A stretch of 64,000 nucleotides of DNA from an uncultured Bacilli bacterium (GCA_910577505.1 CAJTLN010000001.1:496001-560000), one strand, 5' to 3'. Shown: positions 6,867 to 16,382, numbered from the stretch's first letter. Notes: generated by a model not told the origin, from the letters alone. Numbers and translations: made by a program.

Positions 6867-8573
6867 ATTTCACTAACTGAACTTTATAATGAAGTAAAAA
6901 ATAAATATATAACTTTAAAAGAAAAAAGAATCTTAATAGAAAAATATAAAAATCTTTACAAAGAAATAAAGAGAAAAAAAAGTAAATCTTTCCAAGAAAG
7001 ATCTTTTTTGTCTGACTATAAAAGTATTGACAACTTTATAGATATCCACAATGAAAATTATATAAAAGAAAAAAGAAACGAATATAAAATTCTAGATAAT
7101 ATAAATGGATATCCTTTAGATGATTATCAAAGTAGAGTAGTTTTATCTAATGAATCGGCATCTTTAGTTGTCGCAGGAGCCGGTTCAGGTAAAAGCCTAA
7201 CTATCATAGGTAAAATTGTCTATTTAGTTAAAGTTAAAAAAGTGAATCCAGAAGATATCCTGTGTATATCTTTTACTAATGATGCTACAATTAACTTAAA
7301 AAATAACATTCTAAAAAACTATAATTTTAATATCGATGTCTATACATTTCATAAATTATCTTTAGAAATATTAAAACAAAATAACATTGAATATCAAATT
7401 GCTCCTGATGATTACCTAAATAAAATAATTGATAACTTTTTTGATAACACAATACCTAATAATGAATTATATCTAAAAACTTTAAAACATATTTTAGGAA
7501 AAAATTATCAGGAAAGAGATGTAAATAACTTAAAAAGATTAATCAATACATTCATAAGTTTATTTAAGTCAAACAACTATGATACATCATACTTTTTAAC
7601 TATTCTAAAGAAAATAAAATTTACTTTTAATCTAAAAGAATATTTCCATAATAAAAAATTATTGCTTTTAATAATCAATATTTATCTTACATATGAACAA
7701 GAACTTCGTACAGAATCAGCTCTTGATTTTAATGACATGATAAACAAAAGTATTAATGTCTTAAAAGAGTATGGTCTTAAAAAGAAATGGAAATACATAA
7801 TAGTTGATGAATACCAAGATACATCTATTACTAAATTTAATATGATAAATGAAATAATTAAGATAACTAATGCTAATTTCCTAGCAGTTGGAGATGACTT
7901 CCAGTCTATATACAGATTCACTGGCTGTAATTTACAGATATTCTTAAATTTTTCTGACTACTTTACAGATGCTAAAATATTTCAAATAGTTAATACCTAT
8001 CGTAATCCTCAAGAACTAATTAACGTCGCAGGCAGTTTTGTTATGAAAAATAAAGCTCAACAACACAAAAATTTAATATCACATAAACATACCGAAAAGC
8101 CAGTAATTATCTATTATTCGGAAGATAAAATATCATCATTAAAACATCTGCTTACCATGATAAATAAGGAGAAAATTAAAGAAATCATGGTCCTAGGAAG
8201 GAACAATAAAGATATTAACAAATACATTGACTCTACATTTACACAAGATAATGATTACTATACATTTGATGATATCAAATTCAGATATTTAACTATGCAT
8301 AAATCAAAAGGTTTAGAGAGTGAAGCAGTAGTTTTAATTAACATTGAAGATTCATTACTTGGAATGCCAACCAAAATAAAAGATGAGAAAATCTTGAAAT
8401 ATGTTAATAACACTAAAGATTATTATCCGTATGAGGAAGAAAGAAGACTATTTTACGTTGCATTAACTCGTACTAAAAACAAAACATATATTATAAGCCC
8501 ATATAAAAAAGAATCTATGTTTACAAAAGAAATATCTAAATATAAAAAATATATCCAAATAATAAAAAAGTAA
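6867..8573 (+). CDS. UvrD/Rep-like SF1 helicase, apparent ATT start
   Basis: An ATP-dependent 3'-5' DNA translocase of helicase superfamily 1A. Motifs in order: LDDYQ (Q-motif), AGAGSGKS (Walker A), VDEYQDTS (Walker B), VGDDFQSIYRF (motif III), NTYRNP (motif IV), TMHKSKGLE (motif V) and VALTRTKN (motif VI). The reading frame is open upstream of the TTG at 7008, and AGGGGGA at 6854-6860 sits 6 bases before an in-frame ATT at 6867. From there the protein reads ISLTELYNEVKNKY, a natural-looking N-terminus, giving about 568 residues. That is still shorter than PcrA/UvrD (around 720), so the accessory domains are reduced. It follows the TetR gene closely and may be in its operon. Confidence 0.85.
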   Translation: MSLTELYNEVKNKYITLKEKRILIEKYKNLYKEIKRKKSKSFQERSFLSDYKSIDNFIDIHNENYIKEKRNEYKILDNINGYPLDDYQSRVVLSNESASLVVAGAGSGKSLTIIGKIVYLVKVKKVNPEDILCISFTNDATINLKNNILKNYNFNIDVYTFHKLSLEILKQNNIEYQIAPDDYLNKIIDNFFDNTIPNNELYLKTLKHILGKNYQERDVNNLKRLINTFISLFKSNNYDTSYFLTILKKIKFTFNLKEYFHNKKLLLLIINIYLTYEQELRTESALDFNDMINKSINVLKEYGLKKKWKYIIVDEYQDTSITKFNMINEIIKITNANFLAVGDDFQSIYRFTGCNLQIFLNFSDYFTDAKIFQIVNTYRNPQELINVAGSFVMKNKAQQHKNLISHKHTEKPVIIYYSEDKISSLKHLLTMINKEKIKEIMVLGRNNKDINKYIDSTFTQDNDYYTFDDIKFRYLTMHKSKGLESEAVVLINIEDSLLGMPTKIKDEKILKYVNNTKDYYPYEEERRLFYVALTRTKNKTYIISPYKKESMFTKEISKYKKYIQIIKK

Positions 8574-8593
8574 ACTAAAAATTAGTTTACTTA
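8568..8593 (-). terminator. Terminator of the 71-residue protein gene
   Basis: AAGTAAACTAA paired with TTAGTTTACTT around a short A-rich loop. On the minus strand it is followed by a T-rich run, so it ends the gene at 8806-8591. It overlaps the helicase stop codon. Confidence 0.75.
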
Positions 8594-8806
8594 CGCAGCC
8601 CTTTTCATACCCTGTGTTTCTTGCATTTCTTGTTGATTATTATTGCTTTGAATTATTTTTAAACCTTCTTCATAGCCTTCTTTAAATAACTTTAATTCTT
8701 CGGCATTATTAGCTTTAAAATAACGAGCATCTAACCCTTCAAATGCAAATTCTTTACCCATATTGATTATCTCTTGTCGTTGTTGCGGCCCAACTAAACT
8801 TTCCAT
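8591..8806 (-). CDS. Small hypothetical protein (71 aa)
   Basis: A short charged protein that begins ESLVGPQQRQEII and ends in a Gln-rich tail (NNNQQEMQETQ). AGGTGATTAC precedes the ATG and a terminator follows, so I believe it is expressed. It is predicted to be helical and soluble, with no signal peptide or metal site. The family is not recognised. It lies convergent to the helicase and divergent from the SDR gene. Confidence 0.65.
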   Translation of the reverse strand: MESLVGPQQRQEIINMGKEFAFEGLDARYFKANNAEELKLFKEGYEEGLKIIQSNNNQQEMQETQGMKRAA

Positions 8807-8825
8807 GTAATCACCTGAACTTATT

Positions 8826-8855
8826 ATAACATTAAAACATAACCTGTGCTATAAT
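8826..8855 (+). promoter_or_regulatory. Promoter of the SDR operon
   Basis: Extended -10 TGCTATAAT (TATAAT 8850-8855) with a poor ATAACA -35 at 8826-8831. It lies 27 bases before the SDR start. Confidence 0.5.
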
Positions 8856-8882
8856 AAATTTTATTAAAGAAGGGTGCATTAT

Positions 8883-9626
8883 ATGAATAAATTTTATGAC
8901 CAAAAAACAGTAATTATAACAGGTGGAAGTCGTGGAATAGGGGCTGCAACATCACGTCTTTTTGCCGAAAATAATTGCAATGTAGTAATAAATTACTTAA
9001 GTGATGAAGAAACAGCAAAAAACTTAAAAGAAGAAATAACATCTAAATATAATGTTGACGTAACAACAATTAAATGTGATATATCAGATGAGGAATCTGT
9101 AATAAAAATGGTAAATGATATAAAAGAGAAATATGGCAAAATTGATTACTTAGTAAACAACGCAGGGATTGCTATCGACTCAACCATAGAAGATAAAAAA
9201 GTTAGTGATTTTAAAAGAATAATAGATGTCAATTTAATAGGAACATTCTTAATGTGTAAATATGTTGGTGAAGTAATGATAAATCAAGGATATGGTTCAA
9301 TAGTAAATATCTCATCAACTAATGCAATAGATTCTTATTATCCGTATAGCATGGATTATGATGCATCTAAATCAGGAGTCATATCACTTACTCATAACTT
9401 TGCAGTTTCTTATGCACCAAATATAAGAGTTAACTGTATATGTCCGGGTTGGGTTAATACTGATGCTCTAAAAGAAATGGATGAAGAACAAATTAATGAT
9501 GAATGTAAACACATTTTACTTGGTAGATTTGCAGAGCCAAAAGAAATAGCAGAAACAATATACTTTGTAGCTACATCAAGCTATTTAAATGATAGTATTT
9601 TAAAAATAGATGGAGGAAGATGCTAA
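8883..9626 (+). CDS. Short-chain dehydrogenase/reductase (FabG-like)
   Basis: A Rossmann-fold NAD(P)-dependent oxidoreductase of about 247 residues, the usual SDR length. Visible features are the nucleotide loop TGGSRGIGA (about residues 12-20), NNAG (about 90), the catalytic Ser in NISS, YDASK giving the Tyr-xxx-Lys pair, and the CPGWVNTDAL segment, ending in the IDGGRC C-terminus of FabG-type enzymes. ATG 8883 is preferred over GTG 8874 because AAGAAGGG lies 8 bases upstream of the ATG and overlaps the GTG. The substrate cannot be told; the gene is next to a PLP enzyme rather than fatty-acid genes, so a role other than fatty-acid synthesis is possible. Confidence 0.9.
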   Translation: MNKFYDQKTVIITGGSRGIGAATSRLFAENNCNVVINYLSDEETAKNLKEEITSKYNVDVTTIKCDISDEESVIKMVNDIKEKYGKIDYLVNNAGIAIDSTIEDKKVSDFKRIIDVNLIGTFLMCKYVGEVMINQGYGSIVNISSTNAIDSYYPYSMDYDASKSGVISLTHNFAVSYAPNIRVNCICPGWVNTDALKEMDEEQINDECKHILLGRFAEPKEIAETIYFVATSSYLNDSILKIDGGRC

Positions 9627-9627
9627 T

Positions 9628-10875
9628 ATGTTAGAAGAATTAGGAATAACACAAAACACATTAGATTTTATAAATAAAGAAGAAGAAAAAGTAAGTGATA
9701 TATTTAAAAGTATCGATGAGAATTGTCGCCTTAACTCTCTTAAAGTTTTAAGTGCTTTTCATAAATATAATGTTTCAGAAGGATTCTTTAATAGTACAAC
9801 AGGTTACGGATATAATGACTTAGGACGTGATAATATAGAAAAAATATTTGCTGAAGTATTAGACGCTGAAGATGCACTTGTAAGAAGTCAATTTATTTCT
9901 GGAACCCATGCTCTTACAGTAGCTTTATTCTCATACTTAAGACCAAACGATACTATGTTATCAATAACAGGCCTTCCTTATGATACTTTACATGAAGTAA
10001 TAGGGATAGTACCAAATAATAGCAGCTTAGCTGCTTTCGGTATTAAATATGATCAAATAGATTTAATAGATAATGATTTCGACTACGAAGGTATAAAAGA
10101 GTATCTAAAAAATAATAAAGTAAAATTAATTGAAATTCAAAGAAGTAAAGGATATTCTACTAGAAAAAGTTTAACTATTGATAAAGTGGAAAAAGCAATC
10201 AAAGCTATTCGTGAAGTAGATAAAGAAGTAATAATAATGGTCGATAATTGTTATTGTGAATTTGTTGAAAGTAAAACTCCTATTACTGTAGGAGCTGATA
10301 TAATGGTTGGTTCACTAATCAAAAATCTTGGTGGTGGAATAGCTCCTAATGGAGCATACATAGCTGGGCGTTCTGACTTAGTTGACTTAGCTGGTGAAAG
10401 ACTTACTTGCCCAGGTGAAGGAAGAGAAGTTGGACCAACCCTAGGAATAAACAAAAGTATTCTACAAGGTCTATATCTTGCTCCAAGTGTTGTTGCAAGT
10501 GCTCTAAAAACTGCTGTTTTAACTAGTATATGCTTAGAAGATTTAGGATATAATGTTGAACCTAGGTACAATGAGCATAGAGCTGATATCGTTCAAAACA
10601 TAATATTTGGTAATGAAGAGGATCTAGTTAAATATGTTCAAGGCATACAAGCGGCATCTCCAATCGATTCTAATTCTATCCCAATGCCTTGGGATATGCC
10701 AGGATATGAAGATAAAGTTATTATGGCATCAGGCGCATTCACTCAAGGCTCATCTATTGAATTAAGTGCTGATGGACCGATAAGACCACCATACATTGCT
10801 TATCAACAAGGAGGGCTAACTTATGAATATGGATTACTTGGAGTAGCAAGAGCTATTGAAGGACTAAAAAAGTAA
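9628..10875 (+). CDS. PLP-dependent methionine gamma-lyase family protein (YnbB-like)
   Basis: About 415 residues of the fold-type I PLP enzyme family annotated as Met_gamma_lyase or 'aluminium resistance protein' (YnbB in Bacillus). The C-S lyase activity is inferred from the family and not proven for most members. Visible are the N-terminal STTGYGYNDLGRD, the cofactor region with VDNCY, and the PLP lysine segment SLIKNLGGGIAPNG. The start is ATG 9628, one base after the SDR stop; the ribosome binding site GGAGGAAG lies inside the end of the SDR gene, so the two are co-transcribed. Length is normal for the family. Confidence 0.88.
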   Translation: MLEELGITQNTLDFINKEEEKVSDIFKSIDENCRLNSLKVLSAFHKYNVSEGFFNSTTGYGYNDLGRDNIEKIFAEVLDAEDALVRSQFISGTHALTVALFSYLRPNDTMLSITGLPYDTLHEVIGIVPNNSSLAAFGIKYDQIDLIDNDFDYEGIKEYLKNNKVKLIEIQRSKGYSTRKSLTIDKVEKAIKAIREVDKEVIIMVDNCYCEFVESKTPITVGADIMVGSLIKNLGGGIAPNGAYIAGRSDLVDLAGERLTCPGEGREVGPTLGINKSILQGLYLAPSVVASALKTAVLTSICLEDLGYNVEPRYNEHRADIVQNIIFGNEEDLVKYVQGIQAASPIDSNSIPMPWDMPGYEDKVIMASGAFTQGSSIELSADGPIRPPYIAYQQGGLTYEYGLLGVARAIEGLKK

Positions 10876-10896
10876 GAAAAATCTTGCTTTTTTTAA
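10868..10896 (+). terminator. Terminator after the SDR/PLP-enzyme operon
   Basis: AAGTAAGA pairs with TCTTGCTT (one G-T pair), short A-rich loop, then a T run. Confidence 0.8.
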
Positions 10897-10909
10897 TGTT
10901 TTTAAAGAC

Positions 10910-10939
10910 TTGACAGCATATCTATGATATACTTATAAA
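10910..10939 (+). promoter_or_regulatory. Promoter of the MazG-like operon
   Basis: Consensus TTGACA (10910-10915), 18-base spacer and TATAAA (10934-10939). The leader to the ATG at 10962 is short and contains the AGAGGAG ribosome binding site. Confidence 0.65.
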
Positions 10940-10961
10940 TGGTAAAAGAGGAGTAATTAAT

Positions 10962-11267
10962 ATGATAGATTTAAAAGCGAAACAAAAAGAAGTGTTTCAA
11001 AATAAAATAAATAAAGGATTCCCAATAGATGATATAAACAGAGAATTTTGTTATCTATATGGGGAAGTTGCAGAAGCATTTGATGCATATCGTCTAAAAA
11101 AAGACGATTTAAGTGAAGAACTAGCTGATATAGTGATTTTCACTTTAGGTATTTCAGAAATGTTAGACATTAACTTAGAAGATGCTTTAATGAAAAAAAT
11201 AGAAAAAAATAATAAAAGAGTATATGTAAAAAATGAAAAAGGTGTTTTAGTTAAGGAAGGTGAATAA
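10962..11267 (+). CDS. MazG-like nucleotide pyrophosphohydrolase
   Basis: A 101-residue all-helical NTP pyrophosphohydrolase of the MazG/RS21-C6 class, which hydrolyses nucleoside triphosphates to monophosphates, often as house-cleaning of damaged nucleotides. The metal-binding acidic residues are visible in LYGEVAEAFDAY (about residues 29-40) and EELADIVIFTLG (about 50-61), spaced as in the family. It is a single short domain, as in the stand-alone members. First gene of an operon: the next ATG follows its stop by 2 bases. Confidence 0.82.
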   Translation: MIDLKAKQKEVFQNKINKGFPIDDINREFCYLYGEVAEAFDAYRLKKDDLSEELADIVIFTLGISEMLDINLEDALMKKIEKNNKRVYVKNEKGVLVKEGE

Positions 11268-11269
11268 TT

Positions 11270-11539
11270 ATGGCAAATGAAATGACTAATGACGAAATCG
11301 AAGAACTAGTTGGTTTAAAAGATACTGATAAAAATATGTTAAAAACAAGAAACAATGGTCTACTTTTAACTGATAATCAAGTGAGTACACTACAAAGATA
11401 CAACATTGATTCTAGTAAATGTGGTAGTATGTCAGAATTACTATACATGATTGATCAAGCAGACTATGATGACGAAGAATTAAATTATTTAGCTGATCAA
11501 ATAGCTGAAACGAACTATTATCAAAATACAAGAAAGTAG
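11270..11539 (+). CDS. Small acidic hypothetical protein (89 aa)
   Basis: A soluble, acidic, mostly helical protein beginning ANEMTNDEIEELVGL and ending ETNYYQNTRK. No membrane helix, cysteine cluster or nucleotide motif is seen, and I do not recognise the family. AAGGTGAATA before the ATG serves as ribosome binding site. It lies 2 bases after the MazG-like gene and 7 bases before the next one, so all three form one unit. Confidence 0.7.
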   Translation: MANEMTNDEIEELVGLKDTDKNMLKTRNNGLLLTDNQVSTLQRYNIDSSKCGSMSELLYMIDQADYDDEELNYLADQIAETNYYQNTRK

Positions 11540-11546
11540 TGATAAT

Positions 11547-12128
11547 ATGGCATCCCCTGAAAAATTAAAAAAATATCAAAAAGAAAAATTTAACAATTAT
11601 AAGAAAATAACAGAATTAAAAATTAATGATAACGAAGCATATATTGAGTTAAAGGTAAATGATATGAGCAGTATTGTCTCTGAATTTTCTACTAAAGATC
11701 GAATTGTTTTAAAAAAAGAGTTCTATGATATTATTGAACAAAAAGTAGCTTACATGCCATTAGAGTATCCTTTTGTACTTGAAATTCATAATAAGAATTT
11801 TAGTGCCGAAGAAAAAATAGTTGTTAGAAAACTAATAAAAAATCATTTTAGTTTAATTACAATAAGTAAAGAAATGGAACTTAAAGCTATTAAAAGAAAA
11901 AGCACATTTTTTCTACTATGTGGTATTATAGGATTCATATTATTATTTTTTTCTTATAATTTTGAAATAATGTCGTATTTAAAGGAAATAATTTCATTCA
12001 TAGCGTCATTTAGTATATGGGAGTTTGCTGAATTGTTAATCTTTGAACAAGATAATCTGAAGGAAGAAATTATCTTAAATAAACAGCTCTCTAAAATAAG
12101 AGTTGTCTATAATAAAGATAATGGCTAA
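11547..12128 (+). CDS. Hypothetical protein with C-terminal membrane helices
   Basis: A 193-residue protein. Residues 1-125 are soluble and charged, with a mixed alpha/beta look (ELKINDNEAYIELKVN, PFVLEIHNKNFSAEEK). Two hydrophobic segments follow at about 128-147 (FFLLCGIIGFILLFFSY) and 153-172, then a short charged tail. It is probably anchored with the large domain in the cytoplasm. Last gene of the MazG-like operon; no family recognised. Confidence 0.7.
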   Translation: MASPEKLKKYQKEKFNNYKKITELKINDNEAYIELKVNDMSSIVSEFSTKDRIVLKKEFYDIIEQKVAYMPLEYPFVLEIHNKNFSAEEKIVVRKLIKNHFSLITISKEMELKAIKRKSTFFLLCGIIGFILLFFSYNFEIMSYLKEIISFIASFSIWEFAELLIFEQDNLKEEIILNKQLSKIRVVYNKDNG

Positions 12129-12141
12129 AAAAAGTAAAATA

Positions 12142-12150
12142 TGATATAAT
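12142..12150 (+). promoter_or_regulatory. Extended -10 element before the DUF1292 gene
   Basis: TGATATAAT at 12142-12150, 40 bases before the ATG; no convincing -35. GACGGAGGGG follows as a strong ribosome binding site. Confidence 0.45.
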
Positions 12151-12189
12151 AAAAACAAAAAAAGAAAAAGAAGACGGAGGGGAATTTTT

Positions 12190-12441
12190 ATGGGAGAAAA
12201 TAATCAAAAATTCCAAGTAGAAATTGAAACTGGCGAAATAATGGACGCAGAGCTTTTGTCTGTAGTTGAAATAGATGGAAAAGAATATGCTGTTTATTCA
12301 TTGGATAATCAAAATGGTACAGTTGATATATTAGCTTCTTATGTTATGAAAGATGCAGAAGGATATGATCAACTAGTTGATATAACAAATCCAGTCGATA
12401 AAGAGAAGGTTTCTAATTTTATTAAAAGTTTAGTAGCGTAA
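12190..12441 (+). CDS. DUF1292-family small protein
   Basis: An 83-residue acidic protein with the features of DUF1292 (YrzB-type) proteins: an N-terminal two-strand part, the central EIDGKEYAVYSLD with conserved Tyr/Ala, the LASYV element and a helical end with EKVSNFIKSL. The function of the family is unknown; in many Firmicutes its members sit beside mreB-neighbour or ruvX/mltG genes, which is not the case here. It probably shares a transcript with the 1304-residue protein that starts 22 bases on. Confidence 0.8.
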   Translation: MGENNQKFQVEIETGEIMDAELLSVVEIDGKEYAVYSLDNQNGTVDILASYVMKDAEGYDQLVDITNPVDKEKVSNFIKSLVA

Positions 12442-12463
12442 GTGTAAGTAAGGAGAATGAAGG

Positions 12464-15400
12464 ATGGCAAAAACGAGAAGAAGACATAGTAGAATAGCTC
12501 AAGGATTAAGGGAAAGAGTTGCAAATGCATTAAAATTTGGCAGTGAAAGAAGAAATGAGGTCCTTGACGATTTAAGAAATGAATTTGAAGAAGAAGATAT
12601 CTTTGAGCAGGATGAAGATTTAGATATGGATAGAGATCAAGATAGAAGAATAGCTCCAACTCCTATTAGAATACCTGTGCCACCAGTTCAAAGCAGTGAT
12701 CCTGCTATCGATAATCCGACAAGATCTTTTGCAGAAAAAATATATGGTCGTAAAGATGAATATGTTTCAATGTTGCAAACACTTATCGAAGGATATACTA
12801 ATCAATTAAGAGATAATCCAGAAAATGCCTCTGAAATACAAGATAAGATAAGTCTTTATCAAGAAAGATTGGATCAATTTGAAACAGAAGTAGAGATTAT
12901 TGATACAGAAAAACAAATCGAAAATATCATTGCTTCAACAAACAGAATTCTAGATGATGCAGAAGTTGAATTTGATAGTTTAGCTGAAAGTCTAGAAGAA
13001 GATAAATATAGTGATGCATTTTCTTTAATGGATGATATTACAAAACACATAGGATTAGGATCAACAACTCCAACCGGTTTTACAGTTGCATCATACCAAT
13101 CAAATTTAGCAATGCTAGAAGCAGCACAAAAAAGATACGAAAGTCTTACAAATACTACTTACAACAATAATAACTATATTAAATTTTTTCCTGAAAATCT
13201 AATAAAAAGAATATATGGAGAAATTGAGTCTAAAATAAGAAAATCTCAAAAAGAATACGAAGAAATTAAGGATACTGAACAAGTTAAAGCATCAGAAATG
13301 CTTAAAATGATTGCAAGATTAGATTCTTTAATAGATTATTTACCAAATCTTTTGGAAAATCCAAGTAGATTTGAAAATATAAAAAAAGAAACCGACGCTA
13401 TATTAGAAAGAGTACATGGTGAAAGAAAAGCAATTCAACCAATTGCTACACCAGCACCGTCTTCACAACCAACACCAGGAAGAAGTGGCCAATCACAACC
13501 AACACCATCAATATCTAATGTAGATCCATTATTTGTTGTTATGGTAGAACAAAACGTAAAGAAAATATCTAATAAGATAGTAGAACTAGCTAGTGAGTTT
13601 AAAGCAAATGACGATGAATTAGATGAATTAGTTGAATACTTCCAAGAACAAATTGATAAAGCACCTAGAGTTGATGATGAAACGAAAAAAAGAGTAGTAG
13701 AAGAAGCATACGAAAGAAGTTCTAAGAAAATCCTAGAATACTTTGGCGAAAAATTATATGATTTTATTTGTGATTATAGTAATTATTACGAAAAATATCG
13801 TCAAACACTTGCAAAATGTAGCTATGGTACTCAAGAATTTGAAAGAGCATATTCAAATATGAAACATCTAATCGATATGATGATTAGCGATGGCATGAAT
13901 GCTGGAATAAGCGTTATATTCGATGAAGAAAAACAAACTTTAAAAATTGATTTTGTCAGTGATAAAGTTAAAGCATTTACTAGCCAAATTGTAAGCGATG
14001 AAGTAGCAAAAATTATGGCAAAATCATCGCCTGATAATAGTTTAAAAGATAAAGAAACAAGAGAATTTACTGAGAAAGTAAAAGAATTATTGACTAGATA
14101 TGATGCAGTTTATGCTGATTATTTAGGAAAATTAATTTTACCACGTGAACTATCTGAGATAATAGAAGAATTGGACAATTTAGCAAATGATAACTCTTCT
14201 TATACATCATTACCATTAGATGAGAAGGAGTATATAAAAAATAAGTTACTATTTGAATTAACGGAAGAACAAGATATAAGATATGGCAGAGATTTTATTT
14301 ATTTTGCAACAGTTTCTTTATTTTCTCAATATATAAAAATAGATTTTGATACAATTAATAATAAGGAATTTGGCACACAAGATTTTGTTGACGAATACAC
14401 AATATTATTAAATTCAATTAACGAATTTAGAAATAATGTTTTTGCGTTACCTGACGCAGATAAGTATATCGATTCAATGAATTTTGATGAGGAGACTCAA
14501 GTATTAAGCATAAAATATAGAAATCCTGAAATGCCAGAATTTAGAAGACAAATTGTAAGCGATGAAATTTTACAAAAAATAAATGTAGCTAAAGGAAAAG
14601 GTGCACAACAGTCAACTCAACAACCAGCACCAAGTGGAAATAGACAATCGGCGCCTCAGTCAGCACCAAGAGGAAGTGGACAATCAGCACCACAACCACA
14701 GCCAGTACCTGTTGGAGGACGACCAACACCAAGATCAGCTAACAATAATTTAAATGACCCAGACTTTATAGCAGCTAAAGAAAATTATATAGATAGTGTA
14801 AATGAACTTAATTACTTAGTTGAAACAATTAATGACTTAAATAGTAGAATTGAATCACAAGCATCCCTTACATTCATTGATATAAATGGAGCAAAGTCAA
14901 TTGCTGAAATGGAAAGAGAAGCTAAAGCTCTTGATCAACAAATGATTAACCTAAAAATAGAACTATCAAAAGAACGTTTAGCAATAAAGAAACAATTTAA
15001 TGTCTTTATATTGAGTTTACCTGAAGTTAAGAATTTAACAATTTCTGAAGTTGAATTTAGTGGGAGCTTAGAAAACTTTATTGCTCAAAGAGATGAAATG
15101 ATTGTTGAGGCAGAAAGTAAGATTATTTCACTAGATGCCGAAAGAAAAAATAATCCTCAAAATGCTTCTGTAATAGCTAATGAAATTAACGTATTAGTAG
15201 ATTTCATTGAAGCTCAAAATTCAATAATAGGAAGACGTTTAGTTTCAGAATGTAAAACAAATAATATTGATATTGTTGAAACATTAAAAGCAAGGCGTGA
15301 AAGCAAAAAAGACATGCGTGATAGATTAAAAAATATCAGTAGTTATCAGCCAGGTCATGATGCACCTATACCAACTCCACAACCACAAGATAAAAATGAA

Positions 15401-16378
15401 GAACTTGAAAGAGAATATCGCAGTAAAGTTGTAGAGATATTAGTAGAAGAATTAGAAAATAAAATGTTTGAAGTCAGAATGGGCGGATATTATGGAAAAC
15501 CTTCTATAAATTTATCAAACAGATGCAATCAAAATCTATTTATGCTAGAAAGTAATCCACAATATGCTTCTGTAAATAAAGCACAAATTAGAACAGAAGA
15601 ACTTCAAGGATTAGATGATGAATTTGAAAGAATGATAAAAACTGAACAAATAGATGTAATATCACGTTTAATAGATGAAATTAATAAACTAACATCAGGG
15701 TTAACTCCTGATATAGTAAATGATATTGCCTTAGAAGATAAATTAAAGTCAGAAATAGATACTATTATAGAACGTTATCCTGAATTAAATAATTTAAAAT
15801 GTCATTTAAATTTAGAAAAAAATAGTTTAATATTGCTACTTAGTAAAAATACATATGATTTTAAAGAAGGAAGATATTTTGTAGAAAATGTTGAAAGTAG
15901 AGATGCAGAAGTACTAAGTCCTGAGTTGAGAGCAATATATGAAAAAGCAATTAAATCACACGGAGCAAGTGATGACTTAGATAGCGATGAAGTTAAGATA
16001 AGCACAAGACAATTAACTTTCAATCCTAAAAATAAAGTTCAAATAGCAAGTAAAGAAAGCTCTTTAGTAATGGATGGTAATGAAGTAACTATATCATTGA
16101 TAAAAAATGGTATCAGAATAAGATATAGTCAAGAATTAAGAGAAAAATTAAGCCAATTAAATGCTAAAATAAATCTTGTTAACAAAGAAAATTATCGTAG
16201 CAGAACTAGTGCAACAATCGATTCAGATACCCAAGAACTAGTCTTTAGTGATGGTAGAGAAATTAAACCAGAAGATTACAAAATTGAAATAAGAGTACCT
16301 TCAAATGACGAATCCACTGTATTATTTGAATATGATTTAGAAAAAGCAGAAGAAGAATTAAAAGCTCGTTCAAGATAA
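12464..16378 (+). CDS. Giant coiled-coil protein with internal repeat and Pro/Gln linkers
   Basis: A 1304-residue cytoplasmic protein with no signal peptide or membrane helix; I recognise no family. It is a string of long charged helices (coiled-coil likely around residues 85-160, 230-320, 780-960) separated by three low-complexity Pro/Gln/Ser linkers at about 325-350, 715-755 and 962-980. Two copies of a domain end in nearly the same segment: FDEEKQTLKIDF through QIVSDE (about 483-515) and FDEETQVLSIKY through QIVSDE (about 672-705). The architecture suggests a structural or scaffold role. The N-terminus is Arg-rich (KTRRRHSRIAQGLRERV). AAGGAG and GAAGG precede the ATG. Confidence 0.8.
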   Translation: MAKTRRRHSRIAQGLRERVANALKFGSERRNEVLDDLRNEFEEEDIFEQDEDLDMDRDQDRRIAPTPIRIPVPPVQSSDPAIDNPTRSFAEKIYGRKDEYVSMLQTLIEGYTNQLRDNPENASEIQDKISLYQERLDQFETEVEIIDTEKQIENIIASTNRILDDAEVEFDSLAESLEEDKYSDAFSLMDDITKHIGLGSTTPTGFTVASYQSNLAMLEAAQKRYESLTNTTYNNNNYIKFFPENLIKRIYGEIESKIRKSQKEYEEIKDTEQVKASEMLKMIARLDSLIDYLPNLLENPSRFENIKKETDAILERVHGERKAIQPIATPAPSSQPTPGRSGQSQPTPSISNVDPLFVVMVEQNVKKISNKIVELASEFKANDDELDELVEYFQEQIDKAPRVDDETKKRVVEEAYERSSKKILEYFGEKLYDFICDYSNYYEKYRQTLAKCSYGTQEFERAYSNMKHLIDMMISDGMNAGISVIFDEEKQTLKIDFVSDKVKAFTSQIVSDEVAKIMAKSSPDNSLKDKETREFTEKVKELLTRYDAVYADYLGKLILPRELSEIIEELDNLANDNSSYTSLPLDEKEYIKNKLLFELTEEQDIRYGRDFIYFATVSLFSQYIKIDFDTINNKEFGTQDFVDEYTILLNSINEFRNNVFALPDADKYIDSMNFDEETQVLSIKYRNPEMPEFRRQIVSDEILQKINVAKGKGAQQSTQQPAPSGNRQSAPQSAPRGSGQSAPQPQPVPVGGRPTPRSANNNLNDPDFIAAKENYIDSVNELNYLVETINDLNSRIESQASLTFIDINGAKSIAEMEREAKALDQQMINLKIELSKERLAIKKQFNVFILSLPEVKNLTISEVEFSGSLENFIAQRDEMIVEAESKIISLDAERKNNPQNASVIANEINVLVDFIEAQNSIIGRRLVSECKTNNIDIVETLKARRESKKDMRDRLKNISSYQPGHDAPIPTPQPQDKNEELEREYRSKVVEILVEELENKMFEVRMGGYYGKPSINLSNRCNQNLFMLESNPQYASVNKAQIRTEELQGLDDEFERMIKTEQIDVISRLIDEINKLTSGLTPDIVNDIALEDKLKSEIDTIIERYPELNNLKCHLNLEKNSLILLLSKNTYDFKEGRYFVENVESRDAEVLSPELRAIYEKAIKSHGASDDLDSDEVKISTRQLTFNPKNKVQIASKESSLVMDGNEVTISLIKNGIRIRYSQELREKLSQLNAKINLVNKENYRSRTSATIDSDTQELVFSDGREIKPEDYKIEIRVPSNDESTVLFEYDLEKAEEELKARSR

Positions 16379-16382
16379 TTAT

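Noticed and set aside
9610..9627. ATG at 9610 as start of the PLP-enzyme gene
   Set aside because: That ATG lies inside the SDR coding end and overlaps the ribosome binding site used by ATG 9628.
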